This document shows positions 1 through 6,274 of a stretch of DNA of 32,612 nt, piece by piece. A program made the position numbers and the translations under genes. The stretch lies in assembly GCA_014879575.1 (NCBI GenBank), contig JACSRU010000071.1, positions 1-32,612 of the forward strand, read 5' to 3'. Below the pieces are notes generated by a model. That model made no database searches. It saw nothing but the letters and a program-made list of their open reading frames with translations, and was not told the origin of the DNA. Position 1 is the stretch's first letter; each line of letters opens with the position of its first letter. The DNA comes from Chthoniobacterales bacterium (GTDB lineage: Bacteria; Verrucomicrobiota; Verrucomicrobiia; Chthoniobacterales; Terrimicrobiaceae).

Positions 1-3
1 CTT

Positions 4-114
4 CTGGAGGGACGACCTCCGTGTCGTCCGCCCCGGATGAGATTCTTCACACCAACCGCCAACGGACCAGACAGAGCAGGTCCCTCCAGAGCATAACGCG
101 GATCCTCCGGAGGA
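4..114. repeat. Inverted pair of short hairpin repeats plus a palindrome
   Basis: Two related hairpins face each other. On the plus strand at 4-30, the head CTGGAGGGAC starts a 7-bp stem (10-16 with 23-29) around a 6-nt loop. A competing 5-bp stem (6-10 with 16-20) is also possible. On the minus strand at 89-63 the same head CTGGAGGGAC leads into a 5-bp stem (64-68 with 79-83) with a 10-nt loop. A perfect 12-bp palindrome, TCCTCCGGAGGA, lies at 103-114, just downstream of the rsfS stop. No T-run follows, so these look like dispersed REP-type elements rather than classic terminators. The family assignment is an inference from the shared head and the intergenic position. Confidence 0.5.
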
Positions 115-119
115 AAACT

Positions 120-470
120 TCAGCCATCCAAAGGAATCCGCCGGGCATCACCCCACAGATTCTCAAGATCGTAAAACTCCCGCTTGTCTCCGTAAAAAAG
201 ATGACAAATCACGTCGCCATAATCGAGAACCACCCATTGGCTGACGGGATATCCATCCTCGGCCAGCGGACGCCGGGCAAACTTCTCGCGAAGGGATTCC
301 CGGATACTTGAGGAAATCGCCTTCAATTGCGGCTCCGAGCTTCCGGAGCAAATCAAAAAAAAGTCGGTGAATCCCGAGATCTCGCGGAGATCCAGCAAGA
401 CAAGATTTTCCGCCTTTTTATCAGCGGCCGCTGCGGCACACGCCCGAGCCATGGTCTCGGAATCAGTCAT
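120..470 (-). CDS. rsfS: Ribosomal silencing factor RsfS (Iojap/YbeB family)
   Basis: The 116-residue product has the full length and layout of the RsfS/YbeB/Iojap family. Members bind ribosomal protein uL14 on the free 50S subunit and block subunit joining, lowering translation when nutrients are scarce. Family features visible are the N-terminal helix, the segment ending in GFTDFFLICSG, and the C-terminal WVVLDYGDVICHLF and REFYDLENLW stretches. The ATG at 470 overlaps the end of nadD by 8 nt, so the two genes are very probably co-transcribed and translationally coupled. The nadD-rsfS pairing is common in bacteria and supports both calls. The identification is secure from sequence pattern alone. 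Confidence 0.95.
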   Translation of the reverse strand: MTDSETMARACAAAAADKKAENLVLLDLREISGFTDFFLICSGSSEPQLKAISSSIRESLREKFARRPLAEDGYPVSQWVVLDYGDVICHLFYGDKREFYDLENLWGDARRIPLDG

Positions 471-1059
471 TCCGATACAGTCGGTGTTTGGAAATAATCT
501 CGCATGTGGATTCCGGAATCAGATACCGCACGGAGAGCCCCCTGGCAATGCGATTCCGGATCTCCGTGGAGGAAATCTCCACCGGACGGGAAATCACCGG
601 CCAGCCGGTCTCCAGGATCGCCCTGCCGCGCGTCAGAACGACGAACTGCACCAGCGACTTGAGGTCGGCGATCTCCTTCCATGTGTGCAGGCTCGCCAGG
701 TTGTCGTCCCCGATAAAATAATGAAATTTGGCCTCCGGATAACGCACGGCCATTTCCCGCACCGTATCAATGGCAAAGGAAGGCCCGGCCCTCCGGATCT
801 CGCAGTCATCCCAATCCAACCCCGCCTCGCCCCGCACCGCCTCCCGCACCATCTCGCACCGCAGTTCCGCCGGAGCGGGCGGACTCGCAAGCTTGTGCGG
901 TGAAATCCCGCTCGGGATCAAAATCACGCGGTCCAGGGCAAGGGATTCCAAGGCTTCACGGGCCAGGATGAGGTGCCCGTGATGAATGGGATCAAAGCTG
1001 CCGCCAAAGAGGCCTAGTTTTCGAAGTGCCACCATCTCGTCAATACCTGCCTCCGTCAT
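463..1059 (-). CDS. nadD: Nicotinate-nucleotide adenylyltransferase
   Basis: The enzyme transfers AMP from ATP to nicotinate mononucleotide, giving deamido-NAD in cytoplasmic NAD synthesis. The nucleotidyltransferase signature GSFDPIHHGH sits at residues 20-29, and the ISSTEIR motif that contacts ATP is near the C-terminus. The frame stays open upstream to 1257, but that extension is low-complexity, lysine- and proline-rich, and would run into the divergent nagZ start. I chose the ATG at 1059 (198 residues), which has a GGGGGA stretch about 9 nt upstream. The ATG at 1035 is the alternative, leaving only a few residues before the beta strand that begins the fold. The stop overlaps the start of rsfS. 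Confidence 0.93.
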   Translation of the reverse strand: MTEAGIDEMVALRKLGLFGGSFDPIHHGHLILAREALESLALDRVILIPSGISPHKLASPPAPAELRCEMVREAVRGEAGLDWDDCEIRRAGPSFAIDTVREMAVRYPEAKFHYFIGDDNLASLHTWKEIADLKSLVQFVVLTRGRAILETGWPVISRPVEISSTEIRNRIARGLSVRYLIPESTCEIISKHRLYRND

Positions 1060-1240
1060 TATGCCGGTTCCCCCATTTGCGCCACTCATTTTTCCCGACA
1101 TCCCAATGCCTCCGAAAACAGAACCGGCCTCACGGGATGCAAATCCTGTCGAGGTCCTGACCCTGGTCAACGGGGGAGGGGAGTTGGTGCGGGGCGTCCT
1201 CCATTTTTTCTTCTTTTTCAGTGGTTTTTGATTTCGGTTG

Positions 1241-2353
1241 ATGATTTCTGGAGGCATGCCAATCCACGATGCGGGTCAGCTCCTTCTTGTGGGCGTGCCG
1301 GGACCGGAACTCGACTCCGACTCCGCGCGTCTTTTCCGAAAAATCCAACCCGGAGGCTTCATCCTCTTCGGGCGCAACATCCAGTCTCCCGGGCAATTGC
1401 GGAAGCTCCTCGATGACTTGCGGGACCTTTCCGATGTGGAGCCGATTCTCACGATCGACCAGGAGGGCGGAAGGGTCTCGCGCCTCAAACTCATTGGAAA
1501 CGAACCCCCAAATGCCCAGCAGCTCAGGGACCGCGACGATCTGGAGCTCATCAAAAGGCACGGAGACATCACCGGTCGGCTGCTCCGGGTGTTTGGCTTC
1601 AACCTGGATCTCTGTCCCGTCCTCGATATTTCGTATGATGACGAAGCCGACAACTCGCTTCGCGGACGCTGTTACGGGAGAACGGTGCCGGAGGTCATCG
1701 CCAAAGCGGGAGCTTTCAACACCGGGCTGCGTGCCGCCGGCATCCTCTCCTGCGGCAAGCATTTCCCGGGCTATTCCTCCGCGGGCATGGATCCCCATCA
1801 CGAACTCCCCTTCCTCGACCGCTCGCGGGAAAAAATGGAGAGCGAGGAACTTGCCGTCTTCCGTGCGTTTACCGATTCCGTGGACAGCATGATGATCGGC
1901 CATATCGCGATCTCCGGGTTGGACGAAATCCGGCGACCCGCATCGCTTTCCCCGGCCATTGTCCGGGATCTGCTGCGGAAGGATATGGGGTTTGGGGGGC
2001 TGGTGATGACGGATGACCTCGATATGGGGGCAATCCTGAACCATTTCGGTTTTGACGAGACGATGCGGCTCGGCCTCGAGGCCGGCAATGACATGCTCAT
2101 GATTTGTCACCGGGTGGAGATGGCGCTCGCCGCAAAATCCGCGATCGAGCCCCTCGGTGACGCACTCTGCCCCGCACTGGAATCCGTCGCGCGCAGCAAG
2201 GCCCGCCTGTCGCCCCCGTCTGTGTTCACGGTGGAGTCCTTCCAGAAAATTGACGCGGAGATTCGGGAATTGCGCATTGCCACGCTCGGCGAGAGTGAGG
2301 CCGACACGCGGAGTCCGGAGGATGGCAAACGCTCTCCGGTCGAGCTCTACTGA
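1241..2353 (+). CDS. nagZ: Beta-N-acetylhexosaminidase, glycoside hydrolase family 3
   Basis: NagZ removes the N-acetylglucosamine unit from GlcNAc-anhydromuropeptides during peptidoglycan recycling, normally in the cytoplasm. In this 370-residue protein the family signature KHFPG is at 173-177. It is followed by the flexible catalytic loop carrying DPHHELP (184-190), whose histidine is part of the proposed acid/base dyad. The segment VMTDDLDMGA (255-264) contains the nucleophilic aspartate, D258. No signal peptide is visible, in keeping with a cytoplasmic NagZ. The start is uncertain: TTG at 1238, ATG at 1241 and ATG at 1256 are all in frame. The GGAGG near 1250 is too close to 1256 to serve it. 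The gene diverges from nadD and converges on prfA. Confidence 0.9.
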   Translation: MISGGMPIHDAGQLLLVGVPGPELDSDSARLFRKIQPGGFILFGRNIQSPGQLRKLLDDLRDLSDVEPILTIDQEGGRVSRLKLIGNEPPNAQQLRDRDDLELIKRHGDITGRLLRVFGFNLDLCPVLDISYDDEADNSLRGRCYGRTVPEVIAKAGAFNTGLRAAGILSCGKHFPGYSSAGMDPHHELPFLDRSREKMESEELAVFRAFTDSVDSMMIGHIAISGLDEIRRPASLSPAIVRDLLRKDMGFGGLVMTDDLDMGAILNHFGFDETMRLGLEAGNDMLMICHRVEMALAAKSAIEPLGDALCPALESVARSKARLSPPSVFTVESFQKIDAEIRELRIATLGESEADTRSPEDGKRSPVELY

Positions 2354-2355
2354 AT

Positions 2356-2373
2356 TTCCCGCTCCAGCGGGGA
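2356..2373. terminator. Hairpin between convergent nagZ and prfA
   Basis: CCCGC (2358-2362) pairs with GCGGG (2367-2371) across a TCCA loop, and can extend outward by a wobble pair and a T-A pair. It sits in the 34-bp gap between the convergent stops of nagZ and prfA. Neither side has a proper T-run, so efficient intrinsic termination is doubtful. Confidence 0.35.
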
Positions 2374-2387
2374 GAAAGAACCAACCC

Positions 2388-3470
2388 TCAGGGAGCCTGG
2401 ATCCCGGCTTCCTTCAACCGGGCCTCGATGTCGCTTTTTTGAAGTGCCTCCACTATTTCGCCGATTTCTCCGCCAAGGAATCTGTCGAGATTGTAGAGCG
2501 AGAGCTTGATCCGATGGTCGGTCACGCGGTTCTCCGCGAAATTATACGTCCGGATTTTTTCCTCGCGCCCTCCGCCGCCGATCAGGCTTTTTCTGTGGGC
2601 GGAATATTTTTGCTCCTCCTCGCGGCGTTTGTCCTCGAGGAGGCGTGAGCGCATGATTTTGAGGGCGGCCTCCTTGTTTTTCTGCTGGCTCCGTCCGTCC
2701 TGGCATCGCACGATGCGCCCGGTGGGGATGTGCATCACCTGCACGGCGGAGTCGGTGGTGTTGACTCCCTGTCCGCCGGGCCCCCCCGCGCGGCAGACCT
2801 CGATACGGAGATCCTCTGGCTTGAGGTCAATGTCCACCTCCTCCGCCTCCGGCAACACCGCAACGGTGGCGGTGGAGGTATGAATCCTTCCCTGGGCCTC
2901 GGTTGCCGGCACACGCTGCACACGGTGAACGCCGCTTTCATAGCGGAATCTCCGGAAGACCGATGCGCCGGAAACCCGGAAAACCATCTCGCGAAATCCC
3001 CCGAGATCCGCCGAACTGGAATCCATCTCCTCGACCTTGAGTCCGAGCGAATCCGCGTATCGGGAATACATGCGGAAGAGATCGGCCGCAAAGAGCGCCG
3101 CCTCGGTCCCGCCGGTGCCCGCCCGGATTTCCACAATCGCATCCCGGTCCTCGTCCGGCTCGGGCGGCAACAGCGAAATTTGAACCTCGCGCTCGAGTTC
3201 GGGGATCAACGCCACGAGCGCAGGAATCTCCAGGGACGCAAGCTCGGCCATTTCCCTGTCCTCCGAAGCGGCCAGCTCCCGGTTGTCCGCAAGTTCCTTC
3301 GCCGCCTTGGCAAGACGCGCCCATGTCTCAAGCAGAGCCTTGATGGAGGCGTGCTCGCGGAGCACCTCCCGGGCACGAACGGCATTGTCGAACAACCCGG
3401 AGGAGGAAATCTCGCGTTCGAGTTCCTCAAACCGAACGCGCTTTCGTGCGACAAGGGATCCGAAGTCCAT
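2388..3470 (-). CDS. prfA: Peptide chain release factor 1
   Basis: RF1 reads UAA and UAG stop codons and triggers hydrolysis of the peptidyl-tRNA on the ribosome. From the ATG at 3470 the protein is 360 residues, the usual RF1 length. The PAT anticodon-like tripeptide (188-190), specific to RF1 rather than RF2, lies in RVQRVPATEAQGRIHTS. The catalytic GGQ is at 232-234 in RAGGPGGQGVNTTDS. The open frame extends to 3536, but that extra stretch runs through the intrinsic terminator downstream of rpmE and shows no family similarity, so the downstream start is preferred. prfA following rpmE is a common bacterial arrangement. Confidence 0.96.
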   Translation of the reverse strand: MDFGSLVARKRVRFEELEREISSSGLFDNAVRAREVLREHASIKALLETWARLAKAAKELADNRELAASEDREMAELASLEIPALVALIPELEREVQISLLPPEPDEDRDAIVEIRAGTGGTEAALFAADLFRMYSRYADSLGLKVEEMDSSSADLGGFREMVFRVSGASVFRRFRYESGVHRVQRVPATEAQGRIHTSTATVAVLPEAEEVDIDLKPEDLRIEVCRAGGPGGQGVNTTDSAVQVMHIPTGRIVRCQDGRSQQKNKEAALKIMRSRLLEDKRREEEQKYSAHRKSLIGGGGREEKIRTYNFAENRVTDHRIKLSLYNLDRFLGGEIGEIVEALQKSDIEARLKEAGIQAP

Positions 3471-3503
3471 GATAAGATCGAGGGAATGCGTCCGTTCGGG
3501 CGC

Positions 3504-3544
3504 ACAAACAAAAAACGGTGAATGCAGGGCGTGCATTCACCGTT
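3504..3544 (-). terminator. Intrinsic terminator downstream of rpmE
   Basis: A perfect 13-bp stem (3514-3526 with 3532-3544) closes a 5-nt loop. Read on the minus strand, it is followed directly by TTTTTTGTTTG. It lies between the rpmE stop and the prfA start and would end the rpmE transcript. prfA then needs readthrough or its own promoter in the roughly 35 bp that remain. Confidence 0.85.
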
Positions 3545-3561
3545 CCTTTTGGTGGAAAAAT

Positions 3562-3789
3562 CTAAGCCTTCTTGGCGAGGCGGGGGGCGCGCACCGTGCC
3601 ATACCGGCGCTTGAACTTGTCAACGCGCCCGGCGGTATCGACAAACTTCTGCTCTCCGGTGAAGAACGGATGGCACGCCGCACAGATGCCGATCTTGAGG
3701 TTTTCGCGGGTGGACCGTGTGCGATAGGCCGCTCCACAGGCGCAGAGGATGACGGTCTCGCGGTAGTTGGGATGAATATCAGGCTTCAT
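3562..3789 (-). CDS. rpmE: 50S ribosomal protein L31, zinc-binding form
   Basis: The 75-residue product begins MKPDIHPNY and carries the L31 core, with PFFTGEQKFVDTAGRVDKF near the C-terminal half. Four cysteines (C16 and C18 in LCACG, C36 and C39 in ICAAC) make it the C+ form that binds zinc. In many bacteria a cysteine-free paralogue replaces this form under zinc limitation. L31 bridges the two ribosomal subunits at the central protuberance. The start at 3789 is set by family similarity; the frame continues upstream only through non-homologous sequence. It is transcribed ahead of prfA but separated from it by a strong terminator. Confidence 0.96.
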   Translation of the reverse strand: MKPDIHPNYRETVILCACGAAYRTRSTRENLKIGICAACHPFFTGEQKFVDTAGRVDKFKRRYGTVRAPRLAKKA

Positions 3790-3841
3790 TCTTGAAAAGT
3801 GGGCCACTTTATCGTGATTGTGCCTGAAAGCAACAACGAAA

Positions 3842-5224
3842 ATGACCAACCGGATTCTTGAAAGATGGAAGGCCGTCCTCGACACCAGCACCGGAGGCGC
3901 CATTTTCTCGCCTTCCGGCACCCTCCTGAGAACATGGGCCGGGATCGAGGAGGAGTCCCGTGCCCTCGAATCCCGGATGCCCGCGGAATCAGGCGGAATC
4001 GCTCTGCAAACCGGAAACCATCCGTCCTTCCCGGCCCTGATCCTGGCCTGCTGGCGGGCCGGGCGGATCGTCACCCTGTTCGACACGGATTTTTCCGGAG
4101 AGAGCCGCCAAGCCGTCGAAAGCGAGTTGGGGATCACGTGGCGCGTGTCGGCAAGCTCCGGGGAGTCCCTGCGGTTTGATAAGGCCTGCGGGACGGCAAA
4201 AAAAGGGGCCGACGGGGTTTGCCTTCACAAGCTCACTTCCGGAACAACCGCCCTCCCGAAGGCGCTTGCTTTTTCAGGAGAGCAACTCGAAACCGATTGC
4301 GATCAGATCTGCCAGACGATGGGGATCGGCCGCTCGGACTCGAGTTACGGAGTCATCGCCATGACGCATTCCTACGGATTCAGCCATCTGGTGACTCCAC
4401 TTCTCTGCCGGGGAGTTCCCCTCGTGGTCGCCAACGATCCGCTGCCCCACGCCATTGCGGGCGGCCTGCTGCGAACTGGTGCCACGATTCTCGCCGGCGT
4501 TCCGGCAATGTTCCGCGGATTGCTTGCGGCAACCAGTCTGCCCACGACACTCCGGCTTTGCATCTCTGCGGGCTCGTTGCTCGACCCACAAGTGGCCGGC
4601 GAATTCCATGAAAAATTCCATCGGAAGATCCACGTCTTCTACGGAGCCTCCGAGTGCGGGGGAATTTGTTACGATGCTTCAGATCAGGCGATCGCCATGC
4701 CCGGATTTGTCGGGAAGCCGCTTTGCGGCGTGACAATCACGTCCTCGGGCGCTCCGGGTGGGGGGAGAATCCGGCTCTGGTCCGGAGCGATTGGCACCGG
4801 ACTCGCCGGTCCGGATGGATCCTTCCAACCGGCAGACTTGCTCGTGGACGGGCCGGACGGCTTCCGGATTGTCGGGCGCGAATCCGACCACATCAACGTC
4901 GCCGGACGCAAGGTCAACCCGACGGAAATTGAACAGGTGCTTGCCGACTTTCCAGGGATCCGGGAATCCGTCGTTTGTCGGGGAGCCGCAACGGCCCGGG
5001 GAGAAGAAATCTGCGCCCTCGTGGCCGCTCCTGCGATCCCCGAACTCCTCCTCCGGCAACATTGTGCCGCACGCCTTGCTTCCTGGAAGGTGCCGAGACG
5101 CTTTGCCTTCGTTGAAAAAATCCCCGCAAATTCCCGGGGAAAGATCAACCGACTCGACATCGCCCGCGAATTTTTCCCCTGCGCGTCGTCTTCGGGCACT
5201 CCGGGTGGAGGCGTCGGGAAGTAG
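3842..5224 (+). CDS. AMP-forming acyl/aryl ligase (ANL superfamily)
   Basis: This cytoplasmic adenylate-forming enzyme activates a carboxylic acid with ATP, usually before transfer to CoA or a carrier protein. All core motifs are present in its 460 residues: the phosphate loop TSGTTALPK (132-140), the A5 motif YGASE (267-271), the hinge region around GRESDHINVAGRKV (345-358), and the C-terminal catalytic lysine K434 in NSRGKINR. It is shorter than typical 500-600-residue acyl-CoA synthetases because the N-terminal domain is compact. The substrate cannot be read from the sequence. A TTG at 3818 is an alternative start. It diverges from rpmE, and the small unknown gene at 5289 follows after a short gap, possibly in one transcript. 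There is no carrier protein or biosynthetic partner nearby. Confidence 0.82.
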   Translation: MTNRILERWKAVLDTSTGGAIFSPSGTLLRTWAGIEEESRALESRMPAESGGIALQTGNHPSFPALILACWRAGRIVTLFDTDFSGESRQAVESELGITWRVSASSGESLRFDKACGTAKKGADGVCLHKLTSGTTALPKALAFSGEQLETDCDQICQTMGIGRSDSSYGVIAMTHSYGFSHLVTPLLCRGVPLVVANDPLPHAIAGGLLRTGATILAGVPAMFRGLLAATSLPTTLRLCISAGSLLDPQVAGEFHEKFHRKIHVFYGASECGGICYDASDQAIAMPGFVGKPLCGVTITSSGAPGGGRIRLWSGAIGTGLAGPDGSFQPADLLVDGPDGFRIVGRESDHINVAGRKVNPTEIEQVLADFPGIRESVVCRGAATARGEEICALVAAPAIPELLLRQHCAARLASWKVPRRFAFVEKIPANSRGKINRLDIAREFFPCASSSGTPGGGVGK

Positions 5225-5288
5225 CGAGGGAGGTTGACCTTTGGCGAAAAAGTGGCAATTTTCTCAACTTGCCGTAGGCTCACATATT

Positions 5289-5744
5289 ATGTCAGCGATC
5301 ACACCACCGGAACGTGAGGTGTCCCACCGCGAAGCCATTGCGCTGCCCCTCCTGCGTCCCGTCCCAAAGCCGTCGGTGCCATCCGCCACTCCGACGAGCG
5401 TCCCTCCGTCCGGTTCCCCGCCTCCGGTGCAAAATGTCCAGAAGCTGAACCTCGATCTCCTCACCGAAGGGCACAAGGTCGTCATTCGCACGTCAAATAG
5501 CACGTATAACTTTGAAATGCTCGGCGACCTGCGCTGCAAGGTGATCCCCGGCAAGCCATCCGCAAGATCCGGACACGCAGTCCTCAGAGGCGGACTCAAT
5601 GCCGATGCCACGGAATACCTTCCCAACCGAATTCTTGTCGGGGGACGCGCCGCCTACCAATTCGACGACGAGGAAACGGCGATTCTCACCTCCGTGATTG
5701 AATCCATTTTTTGGGTCGCCACAAAAAATCCATCCCCGGCCTGA
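5289..5744 (+). CDS. Conserved-looking protein of unknown function
   Basis: I do not recognise this family. From the ATG at 5289 the protein is 151 residues. A proline- and serine-rich, probably disordered N-terminal third is followed by a compact domain of roughly 85 residues that starts at KVVIRTSNSTYNFEMLGDL and ends near IESIFWVAT. No signal peptide or transmembrane segment is evident. An in-frame TTG at 5241 has AGGGAGG seven bases upstream, the better ribosome site of the two, and would add 16 residues. The gene lies 64 bp after the AMP-forming ligase and could share its transcript. Codon usage matches its neighbours and the frame is clean, so I take it as a real gene. Confidence 0.65.
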   Translation: MSAITPPEREVSHREAIALPLLRPVPKPSVPSATPTSVPPSGSPPPVQNVQKLNLDLLTEGHKVVIRTSNSTYNFEMLGDLRCKVIPGKPSARSGHAVLRGGLNADATEYLPNRILVGGRAAYQFDDEETAILTSVIESIFWVATKNPSPA

Positions 5745-5812
5745 CCGAATGGTGCTCCGCGACCGACAAAAAAGGGAATTTCCGCGGGCTTCACCGGGCA
5801 TTCCATGAACGG

Positions 5813-5866
5813 CCAGGCTTCCGGGAAGCCCCGTCCGGCCTGCAGGCTCCTACTCCCGGGAAAGGT
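5813..5866. repeat. GC-rich hairpin repeat after the small minus-strand ORF
   Basis: The segment contains the near-perfect palindrome GGCTTCCGGGAAGCC, flanked on the outside by GGCC on both sides, and next to it the 10-bp palindrome GCCTGCAGGC, which overlaps the TGCAGG in this region. There is no T-run on either strand. It looks like a REP-type intergenic element lying just beyond the stop of the possible gene at 5850-6014. Confidence 0.4.
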
Positions 5867-6014
5867 CCTTCCTCAACCGACGCAGACCTTCGAGGATCTC
5901 CTGGTCGGAACGGGTCAGCTTCGAAGTGGGGAGATGGAACTCCAACTGCACGGCAATCGGACGGATTGGACGACGGGAATTCCAAAGGATTTTGCGGAGT
6001 GATTTCATGCTCAT
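5850..6014 (-). CDS. Possible small basic protein (54 residues)
   Basis: A short open frame begins at the ATG at 6014, with a second in-frame ATG at 6008, and ends with TAG at 5850. The product is strongly basic in its first half (KSLRKILWNSRRPIRPIAV) and has a helix-like acidic/basic end, TRSDQEILEGLRRLRKDLSR, which reads like protein rather than random translation. A GAGAGGA stretch lies about 10 nt upstream of the first ATG. The 19-bp palindrome at 6040-6058 sits where a repressor would act. No family is recognised. It fills the only gap longer than 300 bp in the window. It could still be a chance frame. Confidence 0.4.
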   Translation of the reverse strand: MSMKSLRKILWNSRRPIRPIAVQLEFHLPTSKLTRSDQEILEGLRRLRKDLSRE

Positions 6015-6039
6015 AACGCCCGCATCCTCTCATCTGCGG

Positions 6040-6058
6040 TAGGACAAATGATGTCCTA
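6040..6058. promoter_or_regulatory. Operator-like 19-bp palindrome
   Basis: Perfect 7-bp arms around a 5-bp centre: TAGGACA-aatga-TGTCCTA. It overlaps a TATA-like stretch read on the minus strand (GATATAGG) and lies 26 bp upstream of the possible small gene ending at 5850. It is also about 220 bp upstream of the DNA glycosylase fusion on the plus strand. The symmetry suggests a dimeric repressor site; which regulator binds is unknown. Confidence 0.5.
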
Positions 6059-6087
6059 TATCGAAAATTGTTGAAAAGTTTTTGGTG

Positions 6088-6120
6088 GGAGGGGCGGGGA
6101 GTGGCATCCCCGCTCCTGCC
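6088..6120. repeat. GC-rich hairpin repeat
   Basis: GCGGGGA (6094-6100) pairs perfectly with TCCCCGC (6107-6113) around the loop GTGGCA, and GGGG/CCCC flanks lie outside with a small bulge. There is no T-run. It resembles the other intergenic hairpins in this window. The rest of 6015-6274 shows nothing else I can name. Confidence 0.4.
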
Positions 6121-6274
6121 CCAATCAGGGGGAGGGCTTGCAAACTCCCACTCTTTTCTTGTCGCCCGCCACAGATGGTGCAATGACATGCTGAAGTGCC
6201 ATTTGGGTGCCGGGACGTTTTGATCCGAAAAAATCTCCGACCAAAACCTCCCGGTTCCGGATTGCAGGAATCCC

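Noticed and set aside
46-93. 15-codon minus-strand frame after a GGAGGA site downstream of rsfS
   Set aside because: It lies wholly within a hairpin repeat and stops at once; most likely chance.
21-311. 96-codon plus-strand frame across rsfS
   Set aside because: It covers the hairpin repeats and the antisense of rsfS; no motif.
1060-1257. N-terminal extension of nadD up to 1257
   Set aside because: It is low-complexity, not part of the family fold, and collides with the nagZ start.
1130-2110. 326-codon minus-strand open frame across nagZ
   Set aside because: It lies antisense to a gene with clear family motifs, and its translation is rich in H, R and P with no recognisable domain; a GC-driven shadow.
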